NCBI RefSeq assembly: GCF_001613245.1
Contig: NZ_BDBZ01000012.1
Coordinates: 140,628-204,627 of the forward strand
Reading direction: 5' to 3'
From: Nocardia speluncae NBRC 108251
GTDB taxonomy: Bacteria; Actinomycetota; Actinomycetes; Mycobacteriales; Mycobacteriaceae
Length of the DNA stretch: 64,000 nucleotides
Shown here: positions 1 to 8,624 of the stretch, piece after piece
Layout: each line of letters starts with the position of its first letter
How positions within the stretch are numbered: position 1 is the stretch's first letter
Program-made: the position numbers and the translations under genes
Notes under the pieces: generated by a model
The model's database searches: none
Told to the model about the DNA's origin: nothing
Seen by the model: the letters and a program-made list of their open reading frames with translations, nothing else

Positions 1-524
1 GTAAGACCACGGCCCTGCGTTCGCTCGCCCGAGCCTGGTCCCCGTGGTGCCAGGCCGACTGCGTACTCGACCCGGAGATGCTGTTCGCCAAACCCGGCTA
101 CCTGATGCGGGCCGCGATGGGTGCCGAAGGCGAGGACGACGAATCGGACCGCTGGCGGCTGCTGATCCTGGAGGACTGCGACGAGCTGATCCACGCCGAA
201 GCCAAATCCTCCTCGGGACAGGGTCTGTCCCGGCTCCTCAATCTCACCGACGGAATGCTGGGCCAGGGCCGTGACGTACTGGTCGCCATCAGCACCAACG
301 AGGACCTGTCCCGGTTACATCCGGCCGTGACCCGGCCCGGTCGGTGTCTGGCGCAGGTGGAAATCGGCAAACTGACTGCCACCGAAGCGCGGACCTGGCT
401 GGGCGATACCCCCGCCGATATTCCGGCCACCGGCGCCACACTCGCCGAACTCGTCGCACTCCGGGACCGCGCCGAAAGCATCGCGGTACGTACCGAGTAC
501 GCCGAGGGCGGAATGTATCTGTAG
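1..524 (+). CDS. AAA ATPase, C-terminal part (5' truncated by window)
   Basis: The reading frame is open from the first base and ends at TAG 522-524. It opens on GKTT of a Walker A loop, followed about 55 residues later by a Walker B-like stretch (LLILEDCDEL, a near-DEAD box). A sensor-1-like segment (LVAISTNED) and an arginine-bearing HPAVTRPGR box typical of AAA proteins come next. The visible part is therefore the ATP-hydrolysing core. The tail (TEYAEGGMYL) is short. Such AAA proteins in actinomycetes often carry an extra N-terminal domain of unknown role, which lies outside the window. The substrate cannot be inferred. Family is well supported; function is unknown. Confidence 0.8.
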   Translation, partial: KTTALRSLARAWSPWCQADCVLDPEMLFAKPGYLMRAAMGAEGEDDESDRWRLLILEDCDELIHAEAKSSSGQGLSRLLNLTDGMLGQGRDVLVAISTNEDLSRLHPAVTRPGRCLAQVEIGKLTATEARTWLGDTPADIPATGATLAELVALRDRAESIAVRTEYAEGGMYL

Positions 525-767
525 CAACTGCCGACCGGAAGTGATGAACGGCCTCGGCCATCCATATCCAGCCATTCGTGCTTGCCCTCGCGGTGCCCGG
601 GTACGGGTGGACTGCGGCGGCGGTAACCTACGGCTCGGCTTTGGTGTCCGCGGTGGCGGTGATCCGATCGCCGCGGGCGATCCGTACGCCTGCTGATCGA
701 ACTACTGCTCGGGCACCTGCTTCCCCATCCTGATCGGTGCGGAACGCGCCGCGGTTATCGTTGATGG

Positions 768-1718
768 ATGGATGCATTGGCGGCGCTGCTCGAAGGCCCG
801 CGGGCCCGGGGAGCGTTCGTGCTGCGTTCGATGCTGCGCCCGCCGTGGTCGCTGCGGATCCGGGACGAATCGCCGCTGACGCTCGTTGCCGTGGTCCGAG
901 GATGGGCGTGGGTGCTCACCGCCGACGGCGAGCCGCGGCGGATCGCGTCCGGTGACGTCGCGGTGCTCCGGGGGCCGCGGCCCTACACCGTCGCCGACGA
1001 TCCCGCGACCGAACCGCAGATCCTGATCAACCCGGGGCAGGTCACCACGACTCTGGACGGTGAAGTGCTCTGCGAGACGATGAGTCTCGGAGTACGGCAA
1101 TGGGGCAACGATCCGGACGGGGAAACGGTGCTGGTCACCGGATCCTACGAATATGTGGGCGCGGTGAGCCGGCGGCTGTTGCGCGCACTGCCGCCGATGC
1201 TGGTGCTGCCCCGCGGCCGTTCCGACGACCGGCTGCTCGACCTGCTCACCGACGAAACCATCAAGGATCTACCCGCCCAAGGCGTGGTGCTGGACCGCCT
1301 GCTGGACCTGCTGCTCATCTCGACCCTGCGCACCTGGTTCTCCGGCGCCGAGGCGCCACCGTGGTACCACGCCTACGGCGACCCGCTGGTCGGAAAGGCC
1401 CTGCGGCTACTCCAGCACAACCCCGCCCATCCGTGGACCGTGGCCGCGCTGGCCCAGGAAGCCGGGGCATCGCGGGCAGCGCTGGCCCGCCGGTTCACCG
1501 AACTGGTCGGGGAACCACCCATGGCATTCCTCACCGAATGGCGTCTCGACCTGGCTGCCGACCTGCTACAAGGCACCGAGGACACGGTCGAGGCCATCGC
1601 CCGCCGAGTCGGGTACGGCAGTGCGTTCGCCTTGAGTACCGCATTCAAACGGCACTTCGGAGTCAGCCCGCGGGAACACCGGACCGGCGGCGCGCCTGCG
1701 GTCTCCTCGGCCAGTTGA
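768..1718 (+). CDS. AraC-family transcriptional regulator with N-terminal cupin
   Basis: 316 residues. The first ~170 residues look like the cupin-type ligand-binding domain of AraC regulators, with runs such as RIASGDVAVLRG and PYTVADDP. Residues ~210-305 hold two helix-turn-helix units of the AraC/XylS type; the second (VEAIARRVGYGSAFALSTAF, then KRHFGVSPREHR) is nearly canonical. The start is the ATG at 768; another in-phase ATG is not needed. The protein probably binds DNA near its own or neighbouring genes. The thioesterase gene 55 bp downstream may be a target, but no operator was recognised and the effector is unknown. Confidence 0.9.
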   Translation: MDALAALLEGPRARGAFVLRSMLRPPWSLRIRDESPLTLVAVVRGWAWVLTADGEPRRIASGDVAVLRGPRPYTVADDPATEPQILINPGQVTTTLDGEVLCETMSLGVRQWGNDPDGETVLVTGSYEYVGAVSRRLLRALPPMLVLPRGRSDDRLLDLLTDETIKDLPAQGVVLDRLLDLLLISTLRTWFSGAEAPPWYHAYGDPLVGKALRLLQHNPAHPWTVAALAQEAGASRAALARRFTELVGEPPMAFLTEWRLDLAADLLQGTEDTVEAIARRVGYGSAFALSTAFKRHFGVSPREHRTGGAPAVSSAS

Positions 1719-1772
1719 TCCGGATCCGGCGTAGCGGCCGTGTCTGCCGACCGGCCCGGTATGGTCGGCCGG

Positions 1773-2207
1773 GTGACGACGCAGTATCCGGTGCTCTGGC
1801 CGGTGCCCACCCGATGGGCCGATAACGACCACTACGGGCACGTGAACAACGTGACCTACTACGCGTACTTCGATACCGCCGTAAATGCGTGGCTGATCGA
1901 CGCGACCGGCACCGATATCCGTGAACTGCCCGCGATCGGGATCGTCGCGGAGACGTCCTGCCGGTTCCACGCCTCGCTCAGCTTTCCGGACACGCTGCAG
2001 GTCGGTCTGCGAATCGCCCGCCTCGGCCGCTCCAGCATCACCTACGACCTGGCGATCTTCCGGGAAGCCGGACAGGACCTGGAACTCGCTGCCACCGGCA
2101 CCTTCGTCCATGTCTATGTGGACGAGGAAACACGTAAACCGGTCGAGATCCCCGAGGTCATCCGTAGCGCTGCCCGGACACTGGTCACCGAGGACCCGGG
2201 AACCTAG
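1773..2207 (+). CDS. Acyl-CoA thioesterase, 4HBT hot-dog fold
   Basis: 144 residues. The N-terminus carries the signature of 4-hydroxybenzoyl-CoA-type thioesterases: TRWADNDHYGHVNNVTYYAY, where the Asp and the GHVNN segment frame the active site. The length matches the single hot-dog domain, which works as a dimer or tetramer and hydrolyses acyl-CoA thioesters in the cytoplasm. GTG 1773 is preferred to the in-frame GTG 1740. It begins right before the conserved YPVLWPVPTRW block, has no Shine-Dalgarno, and follows a TATGGT -10-like hexamer at 1759-1764, which would fit a leaderless mRNA. The substrate is not predictable. Confidence 0.85.
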   Translation: MTTQYPVLWPVPTRWADNDHYGHVNNVTYYAYFDTAVNAWLIDATGTDIRELPAIGIVAETSCRFHASLSFPDTLQVGLRIARLGRSSITYDLAIFREAGQDLELAATGTFVHVYVDEETRKPVEIPEVIRSAARTLVTEDPGT

Positions 2208-2447
2208 CGCGCGCCGCAGACCACAGATCGCGCCGACCGGCCACGTACCCCGCTACGTGCACTTGATCGTGGGCGTTGCTCGGGGTCGAATCGCTGCTCA
2301 CGCCGGGCTTTCCATGATATTGCCGCCGGTGGTGTTCAGTGATTGTTGCGCGGTCATTCGCTCCGTCGAAGTGCTCCGCGGGGCCGTTCCGCTTCGTTGG
2401 TTCGGTAGCTCGGCCTGATCGGCATCGGTGGATATCGGGGGCAGATA

Positions 2448-3287
2448 TCAACTGCCGGGGTTTACCAGGGCGGCTTGGAAGCGGCGCATACCGCGGATCC
2501 AGCGGTCGTAGTCCGCGCCCTTGTTCCGGTACATCTGCAGGACTTCCGGGTGCGGGAGGATCAGGAAATCGCCGGCCGCGACCCCGGCCAGGACTGTGTC
2601 GGCGACCTCTTCGGGGCTGAGTACGGCTCCCGCTGATTTCACGGCGGTGATCGCCAACCGGCCCGCTTCGGCGTTGTTCTCCGGGATCATCCCCTCCCGG
2701 AGAAGTGCCGTGTCCACTCCCATCGGGCAGAGGCAGCTGACGCCGATTCCCTTGTCGCCGTAAGTGATCGACAACCATTCCGCGAAGCCGACCGCGGCGT
2801 GTTTGGAGACCGAGTACGGTGCGGAGCCCAGTTGAGTGAGCAGGCCGGCGGCGGAGGCGGTGCTGACGAAGTAGCCGCTGCCGCGTTCCAGCCAGCCGGG
2901 GACGAGGAGGCGGGCGGCGCGGATATGGGCGAGGGTGTTGACCTCGAGGGCGGCCGACCATTGCGCGTCGGTGCTGTCCAGGCCCGCGCCGCCGCCGATA
3001 CCGGCGTTCGCGAAATAGAAGTCGACGGGGCCGAAGGCGGATTCCGTGGCCGCGATCAGTTGCGCGATCACCTCGGGGTCGGCGGCGTCCCCGCCGGCGG
3101 AGATAGCGGCGTCTCCGATATCGTCCGCGACCTTCGCCGCGGTGGCGGGGTCGAGGTCGGCGACGACGACCTTCGCGCCGTGGCCGGCCAGCCCTCGGGC
3201 CAGTGCCGCGCCGATACCGGATCCACCGCCGGTGACGATGGCGGTCCGGCCGGTGAAGGCGTCCGTTACTGTGCCTGAGTGCTCCAT
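2448..3287 (-). CDS. SDR family NAD(P)-dependent oxidoreductase
   Basis: 279 residues, the classical short-chain dehydrogenase size. The Rossmann nucleotide-binding motif is TGGGSGIG near residue 20. An acidic residue after strand beta2 (VVVADLD) favours NAD over NADP. The NAG motif appears as FANAGIG, and the catalytic Ser and YxxxK appear in STASAAG and YSVSKHA. It oxidises or reduces an unidentified alcohol or ketone in the cytoplasm. It is transcribed leftward, 72 bp from the start-proximal side of the Lrp-type regulator gene on the same strand, and convergent with the thioesterase. The C-terminal part (MYRNKGADYDRWIRGMRRF) resembles actinobacterial SDRs of unknown substrate. Confidence 0.9.
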   Translation of the reverse strand: MEHSGTVTDAFTGRTAIVTGGGSGIGAALARGLAGHGAKVVVADLDPATAAKVADDIGDAAISAGGDAADPEVIAQLIAATESAFGPVDFYFANAGIGGGAGLDSTDAQWSAALEVNTLAHIRAARLLVPGWLERGSGYFVSTASAAGLLTQLGSAPYSVSKHAAVGFAEWLSITYGDKGIGVSCLCPMGVDTALLREGMIPENNAEAGRLAITAVKSAGAVLSPEEVADTVLAGVAAGDFLILPHPEVLQMYRNKGADYDRWIRGMRRFQAALVNPGS

Positions 3288-3359
3288 GTCGGCACCCTAT
3301 CTCTTGCTGCGACACAAGCCTAGATATGTCGCTAAATAGGAATGGTAGGTCGTTGTGGT

Positions 3360-3854
3360 TCAGGCGCCCTCGGCCAGGCGGCGCAGCAGGGGCGCGGTGC
3401 GCGGGCCCACCAGCTCCTGCATCACCAGGGTCATATTCGTGCGGACCACGCCGGGGATCTTCAGTATCTGCCCGGCGATCCGGTAGAGGTCGTCGGCATC
3501 GCGGGCAACCACGCGGACCGTGAGATCGGTGGGGCCGGTCATTCCACACGCCTCCGTCACTTCCGGTACCTCGGCCAGTTCGTCGACCACGGCGTCGAGA
3601 CGATGCTGGTCCACGACTACCGCAACGAATGCGGAGAGCCGGTACCCCAATGCGCGCGGTTGCACTCGGAGTTCGAAACTGCGCAGGACCCCGGCGGCTT
3701 CCCAGCGTGCGAGCCGAGCCTGCACCGTATTGCGGGAAAGTCCGAGCCGGGCGGCCAGTTCCACGCCGGTGGCGCGGGGGCTGGTGGTGAGTTCGAGCAA
3801 GAGCCGCGCGTCTGTGGCGTCCAATACCTGGTCGGTGCTTTCCTGGCTGGTCAT
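3360..3854 (-). CDS. Lrp/AsnC-family transcriptional regulator
   Basis: 164 residues, the usual length for this family. The N-terminal winged helix-turn-helix is visible (GVELAARLGLSRNTVQARL). It is followed by a C-terminal RAM/AsnC ligand-binding domain (VACGMTG-like segment, then PTDLTVRVVARD). It is divergent from the branched-chain oxoacid dehydrogenase operon, with 144 bp between the two starts. That arrangement is typical of Lrp-type regulators (BkdR in pseudomonads) that sense branched-chain amino acids and control the adjacent bkd genes. The local control role is inferred from position. Lrp-type proteins act as octamers and wrap promoter DNA. Confidence 0.9.
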   Translation of the reverse strand: MTSQESTDQVLDATDARLLLELTTSPRATGVELAARLGLSRNTVQARLARWEAAGVLRSFELRVQPRALGYRLSAFVAVVVDQHRLDAVVDELAEVPEVTEACGMTGPTDLTVRVVARDADDLYRIAGQILKIPGVVRTNMTLVMQELVGPRTAPLLRRLAEGA

Positions 3855-3998
3855 ATAGCGCAGTATGACAGCCCTGGACCTCCGAAAACCGTGCGAAATG
3901 CTCAGTTTCCGGATCGAGACTTGCGCAGTTCGCCTAAGCGTGGATGCTGTGTGTTGTAGGCCACATCAGCGCGTGACCCGCGTGAGGAGGCGAGGCCG
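3855..3998. promoter_or_regulatory. Divergent control region, Lrp regulator / bkd operon
   Basis: 144 bp between two divergent starts. It is less GC-rich than the flanking genes and contains short repeated words (TGCGAAA, TTTCCGGA, TTGCGCAGTT), but no perfect palindrome that I could fix as an operator. A strong Shine-Dalgarno, GAGGAGG, lies just before the ATG at 3999. The region must carry both promoters. Lrp binding here is an inference. Confidence 0.45.
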
Positions 3999-5126
3999 AT
4001 GTCCGGCACAACCGAGTATCCGGTGCAATTGATCCAGCCCGACGGCGCTCGGGTACACAATCCCGAGTATCAGGCTTTGATCGCCGATATCGGGCCGGAC
4101 GAACTGTGGCAGCTCTACGAAGACCTGGTGGTGAGCCGGCGGATCGATACCGAGGCCGTCGCCCTCGCCCGGCAGGGGCAGCTGGGTCTGTGGGCCCCGG
4201 GGGAGGGGCAGGAAGCCGCGCAGGTCGGTTCGGCACATGCGCTGCAGCCCGACGACTACGTTTTCAGCAGTTACCGCGAGGCGGCGGTCGCCTACTGCCG
4301 CGGAGTGGACCCGGGGGCCATCACCCCGATGTGGCGCGGGGTCGCGCATTCGTCGTGGGATCCGGCGGAGATCAATATGACCAACCCGGCGATCGTGGTG
4401 GGTGCGCAGGGCCTGCACGCGACCGGTTACGCCTACGCCGCCCATCTCGACGGAGCGGAGATCGCCACTCTCGCCTATTTCGGTGACGGCGCCACCAGCC
4501 AGGGCGATATCGCCGAGGCCCTGACCTTCGCCTCCACCTGGAGCGCCCCGGTCGTGTTCTTCTGCCAGAACAACCACTGGGCGATCAGCGAACCCGTGCA
4601 TCTACAGAGCGCGACCCCGATCGCGCAGCGAGCGGTGGGGCACGGGATCCCGGCGAGCCGGGTGGACGGCAACGATGTGCTGGCCGTCCTGGCCGTCACC
4701 CGGCAGGCAGCTGCCCGCGCCCGCACCGGCGGCGGGCCCTTCTTCATCGAGGCCATCACCTACCGGATGGGCCCGCACACCACCGCCGACGACCCGACCC
4801 GCTACCGCACCGCCGCGGAAACCGGGGAATGGGCCCGCCGCGACCCGATCCTGCGGATGCGGCGGCTGCTCGAACGCGAAGGGCTGTTCGATCCGGCGGC
4901 GCAGCGGCGGGTGGACGAACGCGCGGGCGAGGTGGCGCACCGGATCCGGTCGGCCACGCTCACCATGCCCGATCCCGACCCGCTGGAACTGTTCGACCAC
5001 GTCTACGCGACCCCGCATCCTCTCGTCGCGGCTCAGCGCCGCGACTACGCCGAATATCTGGCCGACGACCCGGCCTCCGGCGAGAACGTCGCGCCCACCC
5101 TGCGCGAGGAAGGAGTCCGCTCATGA
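3999..5126 (+). CDS. bkdA: 2-oxoacid dehydrogenase E1 component, alpha subunit (branched-chain type)
   Basis: 375 residues. This is the thiamine-diphosphate-binding half of the E1 heterotetramer. The ThDP motif runs from GDG (162-164) to NN (191-192), with SQGDIAEALTFA between. It decarboxylates a 2-oxoacid and passes the acyl group to the lipoyl arm of E2. The ATG 3999 has a strong GAGGAGG upstream. The stop overlaps the E1 beta start (ATGA). The two-subunit E1, the Lrp neighbour and the size similarity to mycobacterial BkdA point to the branched-chain complex. Pyruvate as a substrate is not excluded by sequence alone. No E3 gene lies alongside, so lipoamide dehydrogenase must come from elsewhere. 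Confidence 0.88.
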   Translation: MSGTTEYPVQLIQPDGARVHNPEYQALIADIGPDELWQLYEDLVVSRRIDTEAVALARQGQLGLWAPGEGQEAAQVGSAHALQPDDYVFSSYREAAVAYCRGVDPGAITPMWRGVAHSSWDPAEINMTNPAIVVGAQGLHATGYAYAAHLDGAEIATLAYFGDGATSQGDIAEALTFASTWSAPVVFFCQNNHWAISEPVHLQSATPIAQRAVGHGIPASRVDGNDVLAVLAVTRQAAARARTGGGPFFIEAITYRMGPHTTADDPTRYRTAAETGEWARRDPILRMRRLLEREGLFDPAAQRRVDERAGEVAHRIRSATLTMPDPDPLELFDHVYATPHPLVAAQRRDYAEYLADDPASGENVAPTLREEGVRS

Positions 5127-6097
5127 TCACCACATTCGCCGCGGCGCTCAACGCCGGGTTGCGCACCGCTCTGGAGGACGACCCCAAGGTGGTGCTGATG
5201 GGTGAGGACATCGGCCGGTTGGGTGGTGTGTTCCGGGTGACCGATACGCTCCAGAAGGATTTCGGCGACCGCCGCGTGATCGATACGCCGCTGGCCGAAT
5301 CCGGCATCGTGGGCACGGCGTTCGGGATGGCGCTGCGTGGCTACCGGCCGGTGTGCGAGATCCAGTTCGACGGTTTCGTCTATCCGGCGTTCGATCAGAT
5401 CGTCTCGCAGGTCGCCAAAATCCATTACCGGACGCGGGGAATGGTGAGCGCTCCGCTCACGATCCGGATTCCGTTCGGCGGCGGGATCGGTTCCGTGGAA
5501 CATCATTCCGAGTCGCCGGAGGCGTACTTCGCGCATACCGCGGGTCTGCGGGTGGTGTCGCCGAGCAACCCGGCGGACGCCTATACGATGATCCGCCAGG
5601 CGATCGCGCTGGACGATCCGGTGATCTTCTTCGAACCCAAGCGCCGCTATTGGGACAAGGCCGAACTGGACCCGGCGGCAACGGATTCGCTGCCGCTGGA
5701 CCGGGCGCGAGTATGCGTACCGGGTTCGGACGCCACCCTCGTGGCGTACGGGGGCACGGTCGCCACCGCGGTATCCGCGGCGAAAATCGCTACCGAAGAG
5801 GGTCTTTCGCTCGAAGTGATCGATCTGCGCAGCCTCGCACCGCTGGATATCGATACCATCGCCGAATCGGTGGACCGGACAGGTCGGTTGATCGTGGTGC
5901 ACGAAGCGCCGGTCACCGGCGGAATCGGCGCGGAGATCGCGGCCCGGATCACCGAACGCTGCTTCTATCGCCTCGAAGCGCCGGTCCGGCGGGTCGGCGG
6001 ATTCGATATTCCCTACCCTCCGGCTAAGCTCGAAAAGCATCACCTGCCCGATCCGGACCGCATCTTGGCGGCGGTCGACAGCACGCTTGCCGCCTGA
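5123..6097 (+). CDS. bkdB: 2-oxoacid dehydrogenase E1 component, beta subunit
   Basis: 324 residues, normal for E1 beta. ATG 5123 overlaps the alpha-subunit stop by 4 nt, so the two subunits are likely translationally coupled and made in equal amounts. Recognisable blocks include VLMGEDIGRLGGVF, the EIQFDGFVYPAFDQI segment, and the HHSESPEAYFAHTAGLRVVS loop that contributes to the active site. The C-terminal transketolase domain (VIDLRSLAPLDIDTI) is complete. It forms an alpha2beta2 E1 with the preceding product. Family assignment is firm; the branched-chain specificity shares the caveat given for the alpha subunit. Confidence 0.9.
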   Translation: MITTFAAALNAGLRTALEDDPKVVLMGEDIGRLGGVFRVTDTLQKDFGDRRVIDTPLAESGIVGTAFGMALRGYRPVCEIQFDGFVYPAFDQIVSQVAKIHYRTRGMVSAPLTIRIPFGGGIGSVEHHSESPEAYFAHTAGLRVVSPSNPADAYTMIRQAIALDDPVIFFEPKRRYWDKAELDPAATDSLPLDRARVCVPGSDATLVAYGGTVATAVSAAKIATEEGLSLEVIDLRSLAPLDIDTIAESVDRTGRLIVVHEAPVTGGIGAEIAARITERCFYRLEAPVRRVGGFDIPYPPAKLEKHHLPDPDRILAAVDSTLAA

Positions 6098-6136
6098 GTG
6101 CCCCGCCACCCTGACGCCCAGCCGGAGGTGCCCACC

Positions 6137-7693
6137 GTGGACGATGCCGCACATGCCGACCCCGGCGAGATCCTGGAGTTCCGCCTGCCCGACCTCGGCG
6201 AGGGACTCACCGACGCCGAACTGCAGCACTGGACCGTCGCGGTGGGCGACGAGGTGGAACTGAATCAGACCATCGCCGAAGTGGAAACCGCGAAGGCGGT
6301 GGTCGCGCTGCCCTCGCCGTTCGCGGGCACTGTGGTGGAACTGCTCGCCGAACCGGGTACGACGATCGAGGTCGGGGCGCCGCTGCTGCGGATCCGTACC
6401 AGCACGCCCGCGCCGGACGGGAACGGTCGTCGTACGTCGGTGCTCGTCGGCTACGGCCCGGAGACGGAGAATCCGCCGTCTCGCCGGCGCCGCCGGCGTG
6501 CCACGGCGTCCGCCCCGCCCGCGGAGACGGAGGCTGCCGGGATCGATTACGAGGGGGGTGTCATCGGCGCGGATGCGGGTGCCGGGGCCGGTGGGACGGC
6601 CGCGGCGCTTCCGGAACGAACCGGGGCCGAGCACGAGCAGAGTCTTGCCGATACCCAGGCAGACGCGGGCGGGCGTTCGCCGGCCGGAATCGGACGGGGT
6701 ACGCGGTTCGATGTGGCAGGTGGGGGGCGCGGCACGGCGGCACCGCCGGGTGCAGCACCCGGTGGGGGCGACCTGGCATCGGGGCTCGGCGCGGGTCGGG
6801 CAGCCGCCACTCCCGGTGCGCGAAAACTGGCGCGGGAGCTGGGAATCGACCTCTGGTACGTGGCCGGCTCCGGGCCGGAAGGCGCGGTTACCGTCGCGGA
6901 CGTTCGCGGTGCGGTGCCGGTATCGGAACCCGCACCGCGCGAGCACACCGCCGAGGAGGTCGCGCGTATCGAGCAGCGGGCCGACGGATCGGTTCGGGAG
7001 GAGCGCACGCCGATTTCCGGGGTACGCAAGCGCACCGCGGCCGCCATGGTGGCCAGTGCCCGCACGATCCCGCAGGCGTCCACCTCCAGTACGGTCGATA
7101 TCACGGCATCGCTGGAACTGCTGGATCATCTGCGCGCCACCAAGACATTCGAGGGGCTTACCCCCACACCGCTCGCCTTGGTCGCGAAATCCGTGCTCGC
7201 CGCGCTCACCGAGTATCCCGGGATCAACACGTTCTGGGACGAGGCGAATTCGGAGATCGTCACCAGGTATTTCGTCAACCTGGGTATCGCCGTGGCCAGC
7301 GAGCGCGGACTACTCGTGCCCAACATCAAAGACGCGCAGACGCTGAGCCTGCGGGAACTGTGTCGGGAGATCGGCTGGCTGGCACAGACCGCCCGCGACG
7401 GCCGGGCAGGTCTTTCCGACCTGCGGGGCGGGACGTTCACCATCTCCAATGTCGGCGTGTTCGGGGTCGAATCGGGAACACCGCTGGTCAATCCGGGTGA
7501 GGCGGCGATTCTGTGTGTCGGTGCGGTGAACATGCGACCGTGGGTCTTCCGCGGTGAGCTGGCCGTGCGGTCGGTGGTCACGCTGACGCTGAGTTTCGAC
7601 CACCGCATGATCGACGGAGAACTCGCCGCCCGGTTCCTGGCGGCGGTGGCGGGCGCGCTGGAAGATCCGCTGACCCTGCTCGCCCGGATCTGA
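6137..7693 (+). CDS. bkdC: Dihydrolipoamide acyltransferase E2 (branched-chain type)
   Basis: 518 residues from GTG 6137. This start has GGAGG at 6124-6128 with 8-nt spacing, which beats the in-frame GTGs at 6098 and 6128. There is one lipoyl domain (residues ~11-85) with the lipoylated Lys53 in ETAKAVV. A very long Gly/Ala/Pro/Arg-rich linker of about 135 residues follows. Then come the E3/E1-binding domain (ATPGARKLARELGI) and the acyltransferase domain with GGTFTISNVG and the catalytic His489 in DHRMIDG. It transfers the acyl group from lipoate to CoA and forms the core of the complex. The long linker is compositionally unlike the rest and is probably a flexible swing arm. Confidence 0.9.
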   Translation: MDDAAHADPGEILEFRLPDLGEGLTDAELQHWTVAVGDEVELNQTIAEVETAKAVVALPSPFAGTVVELLAEPGTTIEVGAPLLRIRTSTPAPDGNGRRTSVLVGYGPETENPPSRRRRRRATASAPPAETEAAGIDYEGGVIGADAGAGAGGTAAALPERTGAEHEQSLADTQADAGGRSPAGIGRGTRFDVAGGGRGTAAPPGAAPGGGDLASGLGAGRAAATPGARKLARELGIDLWYVAGSGPEGAVTVADVRGAVPVSEPAPREHTAEEVARIEQRADGSVREERTPISGVRKRTAAAMVASARTIPQASTSSTVDITASLELLDHLRATKTFEGLTPTPLALVAKSVLAALTEYPGINTFWDEANSEIVTRYFVNLGIAVASERGLLVPNIKDAQTLSLRELCREIGWLAQTARDGRAGLSDLRGGTFTISNVGVFGVESGTPLVNPGEAAILCVGAVNMRPWVFRGELAVRSVVTLTLSFDHRMIDGELAARFLAAVAGALEDPLTLLARI

Positions 7694-7798
7694 GCAGGCC
7701 CGCAAGTAGGTGAATTGTCCGGTGGCCGCATGGACGTAGCAGGCCACGCGCGCGTACGGTGGCAAAATCTGTTCCAGACTCTTGGACGAGGAGCTGCG

Positions 7799-8614
7799 GT
7801 GAACGCGGTACTGATCTCGGCTGAAGAACTGCGGGAATCAACGGAAGAAAACCTGCGCCTGCTGGATGTTCGCTGGCAACTGGGTGACCCGGAGGGGCCA
7901 CAGCAGTACCAGAACGGCCATATCCCGGGCGCGGTGTTCGTCGACCTCGACACCGAACTCGCCGCATTACCCACACCGGCCCAGGGCCGGCATCCGCTGC
8001 CGGACCCCGAGCAGCTCCAGAAATGCGCTCGCAGCTGGGGCCTGTGTGCGGGGGACCCGGTCGTGGTCTACGACGCGCTCGGCGGTATGTCGGCCGCGCG
8101 GGCGTGGTGGTTGCTGCGCTGGGCCGGGATCACCGATGTGCGCATCCTCGACGGCGGGCTGCCCGCCTGGCTGCGTAGTGGCGGTGACTTGGCGACCGGG
8201 GTGGAACCGGACCCCGGACTCGGCGATATCGAACTCGATCCCGGCCGGCTGCCGGTGATCGATGCCGATGCCGCCGCCCGCTGGGAGGGCGTGCTGATCG
8301 ATGCCCGGGCCGCCGAACGGTATCGCGGCGAACAAGAACCGGTGGACCCCCGAGCCGGGCATATTCCCGGCGCGGTCAGCGCCCCGACCAGCGAGAACCT
8401 CGACGAGGACGGCTGCTTTCTGCCGCCGGAGCTGCTGCGCCGGCGGTACCGCGATCTCGGTGGCGAACCGGTCGCGGTGTACTGCGGTTCGGGAATCACC
8501 GCCGCGCATGCGATCGCGGCACTCGCGGTTGTGGGCGTGGAGGCGGCCTTGTATCCGGGTTCGTGGTCGCAGTGGGCGCACGATTCGAAACGCCCCGTGG
8601 CAACGGGGACCTGA
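7799..8614 (+). CDS. sseA: Sulfurtransferase with two rhodanese domains
   Basis: 271 residues with two rhodanese folds, residues ~1-130 and ~150-270. The N-terminal one is inactive-looking. The C-terminal one carries active-site Cys229 in the loop CGSGITA, which is close to the 3-mercaptopyruvate/thiosulfate sulfurtransferase type. It moves sulfane sulfur to cyanide or other thiol acceptors in the cytoplasm. GTG 7799 is chosen because GAGGAG lies 5 nt upstream and the ATG-like start at 7715 would add an unconserved 28 residues. It probably has its own promoter, since 105 bp separate it from the E2 gene. Thiosulfate versus mercaptopyruvate preference is uncertain. Confidence 0.88.
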   Translation: MNAVLISAEELRESTEENLRLLDVRWQLGDPEGPQQYQNGHIPGAVFVDLDTELAALPTPAQGRHPLPDPEQLQKCARSWGLCAGDPVVVYDALGGMSAARAWWLLRWAGITDVRILDGGLPAWLRSGGDLATGVEPDPGLGDIELDPGRLPVIDADAAARWEGVLIDARAAERYRGEQEPVDPRAGHIPGAVSAPTSENLDEDGCFLPPELLRRRYRDLGGEPVAVYCGSGITAAHAIAALAVVGVEAALYPGSWSQWAHDSKRPVATGT

Positions 8615-8624
8615 TCGAGCCATT

